NCBI GenBank assembly: GCA_026419705.1
Contig: JANZYY010000273.1
Span: 1 to 6,505, forward strand
Origin: Fischerella sp.
GTDB lineage: Bacteria > Cyanobacteriota > Cyanobacteriia > Cyanobacteriales > Nostocaceae
Direction: 5' to 3'
Length of the DNA stretch: 6,505 nt
Part shown: positions 5,922 through 6,505 of the stretch, piece by piece
Numbering within the stretch: position 1 is the stretch's first letter
How the letters are laid out: each line of letters starts with the position of its first letter
Position numbers and translations under genes: made by a program
The notes under the pieces: generated by a model
What the model was told of the DNA's origin: nothing
Seen by the model: the letters and a program-made list of their open reading frames with translations, nothing else
Database searches by the model: none

Positions 5922-5950
5922 TGGGAAATCGAGCATAGAGCATGGGAAAT
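5922..5950. repeat. Direct repeat TGGGAAAT x2, 21 bp apart, ahead of the PATAN gene
   Basis: TGGGAAAT occurs at 5922-5929 and 5943-5950, a 21-bp period that places both on the same face of the helix, with GAGCATAGAGCA between. The same octamer also occurs at 5150-5157 (plus) and 5763-5770 (minus strand). If TATAAA at 5981-5986 is the -10 box, the two sites centre at roughly -68 and -47, positions typical of an activator. The binding protein is unknown, and a repeat-family origin is equally possible. Confidence 0.35.
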
Positions 5951-6040
5951 ATCAACATCCTATGTTTTATTTTTTATACCTATAAAGACTCGGTGTTTCA
6001 GCCTGGAAATAAGCTTTATTACAACTCTAACTTTTCACCA

Positions 6041-6505
6041 ATGTTGACACCTTCATCTGTAAGATCGATAGACGTCCCAATCGCGACTTACAAAGTAGAA
6101 AATAGTTATGAGCTAGCTAAGTACATTCAGATTTTTAGTAGAGATAAAATTTCAGGTCGTCTGGATTTAAGCGTTCCAGGTAACCGAGGAGCGATGTGGA
6201 GTTTATTTTTTCGCCTGGGTTGCTTAACTTGGGGTGCTGGTGAGTTGCATCCGCTCCGTCGTTGGAATCGACAGTTGTATCAACACTGTCCGCAATTGGC
6301 AGTTGAGTCTTTTCAGCAGAAAACAGAGCGTCCTGCAAATTGGGATTACAGTTCTCTGTTAAATCAGGTCAAACAGGGAAAAATGCAGCCAGCAAAGTTA
6401 GCAGCAATCGTGGGAGGAAACATTCTAGAACTGTTGTTCGATATTATCCAGACAGTACACTTACCCCGCCAGCATTCAGAAATGCAACTGAGTTACAGTA
6501 AGTTT
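6041..6505 (+). CDS. PatA/PixG-like response regulator, N-terminal PATAN domain (partial, 3' end off the window)
   Basis: The frame is open to the window edge: 155 codons from ATG 6041, no stop. After a short polar leader, YKVENSYELAKYIQIFSRD is followed by SGRLDLS (38-44), WSLFFRLGCLTWGAGELHP (53-71) and RRWNRQL (73-79). Further on come a WDY (101-103) and a helix GGNILELLFDIIQ (125-137). This pattern (a 'SGxLxL' strand, a 'WSLFFRLG' strand, then 'W..GELHPLRRW') matches the PATAN domain (related to DUF4388). That domain precedes a CheY-like receiver in cyanobacterial regulators such as PatA (heterocyst pattern) and PixG (phototaxis). A receiver domain is therefore expected beyond the window but not seen. 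PATAN domains are thought to mediate protein contacts rather than DNA binding. The same frame extends upstream to GTG 5993 and ATG 5942 (33 more residues, an unusual Phe/Tyr-rich leader). ATG 6041 is preferred because it leaves a normal short leader and would lie downstream of TATAAA at 5981. No start has a good ribosome site. Confidence 0.82.
   Translation, partial: MLTPSSVRSIDVPIATYKVENSYELAKYIQIFSRDKISGRLDLSVPGNRGAMWSLFFRLGCLTWGAGELHPLRRWNRQLYQHCPQLAVESFQQKTERPANWDYSSLLNQVKQGKMQPAKLAAIVGGNILELLFDIIQTVHLPRQHSEMQLSYSKF

Larger units (their letters stand above)
5205..6040. other. Gene-poor, repeat-rich intergenic stretch
   Basis: Apart from one doubtful minus-strand ORF (5556-5771) no gene is convincing here. 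Contents in order: a CGCCAAGA-type tandem repeat (5236-5260); an imperfect hairpin GGAAAAT/ATTTTTCC (5341-5347 with 5361-5368); two tight hairpins followed by a T-rich run (5384-5424); a HIP1 site (5541-5548); and several copies of TGGGAAAT. TATAAA at 5981-5986 is the best -10 candidate for the PATAN gene, without a good -35. A palindromic TTGTT-GT-AACAA lies near 5511-5522. Confidence 0.5.

Noticed and set aside
6135..6338. Minus-strand ORF of 67 codons
   Set aside because: It is antisense to the PATAN domain, which is strongly supported by its motifs.

Overview
The window looks like a piece of a filamentous (Nostocales-type) cyanobacterial chromosome. The octamer GCGATCGC (HIP1) occurs six times (31-38, 1772-1779, 2044-2051, 2815-2822, 4001-4008, 5541-5548), where about 0.1 would be expected by chance. 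The DNA is AT-rich, the intergenic stretches are full of short inverted repeats, and the last gene carries a PATAN-type domain as in cyanobacterial PatA/PixG-like response regulators. The genus cannot be fixed from the sequence.

Layout. (1) At the left edge, on the minus strand, is the 5' part of a gene for a membrane-anchored protein. It has one N-terminal membrane helix, a Ser/Thr/Asn-rich linker built of three 48-bp repeats, and the start of a probable beta-propeller. (2) A 349-bp AT-rich divergent spacer follows. (3) Next is a possible 37-residue Cys-rich single-pass membrane protein at 931-1044. (4) Three glycosyltransferase genes then lie in a row on the plus strand: GT4 (1306-2472), GT2 (2677-3543) and GT4 (3686-4819). 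(5) A gene-poor stretch of about 1.2 kb runs from 4820 to 6040. It starts with a probable non-autonomous mobile element (MITE-like, 4809-5204) whose left end overlaps the stop codon of the third glycosyltransferase. Beyond it are repeat relics, tandem hairpins and one doubtful small minus-strand ORF. (6) At the right edge, on the plus strand, is the N-terminal part of a PatA-type response regulator.

How they fit together. The three glycosyltransferases share strand and theme, and probably add successive sugars to one surface polysaccharide or glycolipid. That is inference: no polymerase, flippase or priming transferase is in the window, and the gaps of 204 and 142 bp contain hairpins, so one uninterrupted operon is not certain. 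The PATAN regulator is separated from them by the repeat-rich gap and probably has its own promoter. No rRNA, tRNA, CRISPR array, riboswitch or prophage gene is visible. No wholly new multi-gene system is evident. The most interesting items are the MITE-like element, the repeated TGGGAAAT motif ahead of the PATAN gene, the small Cys-rich membrane ORF and the tandem-repeat linker.
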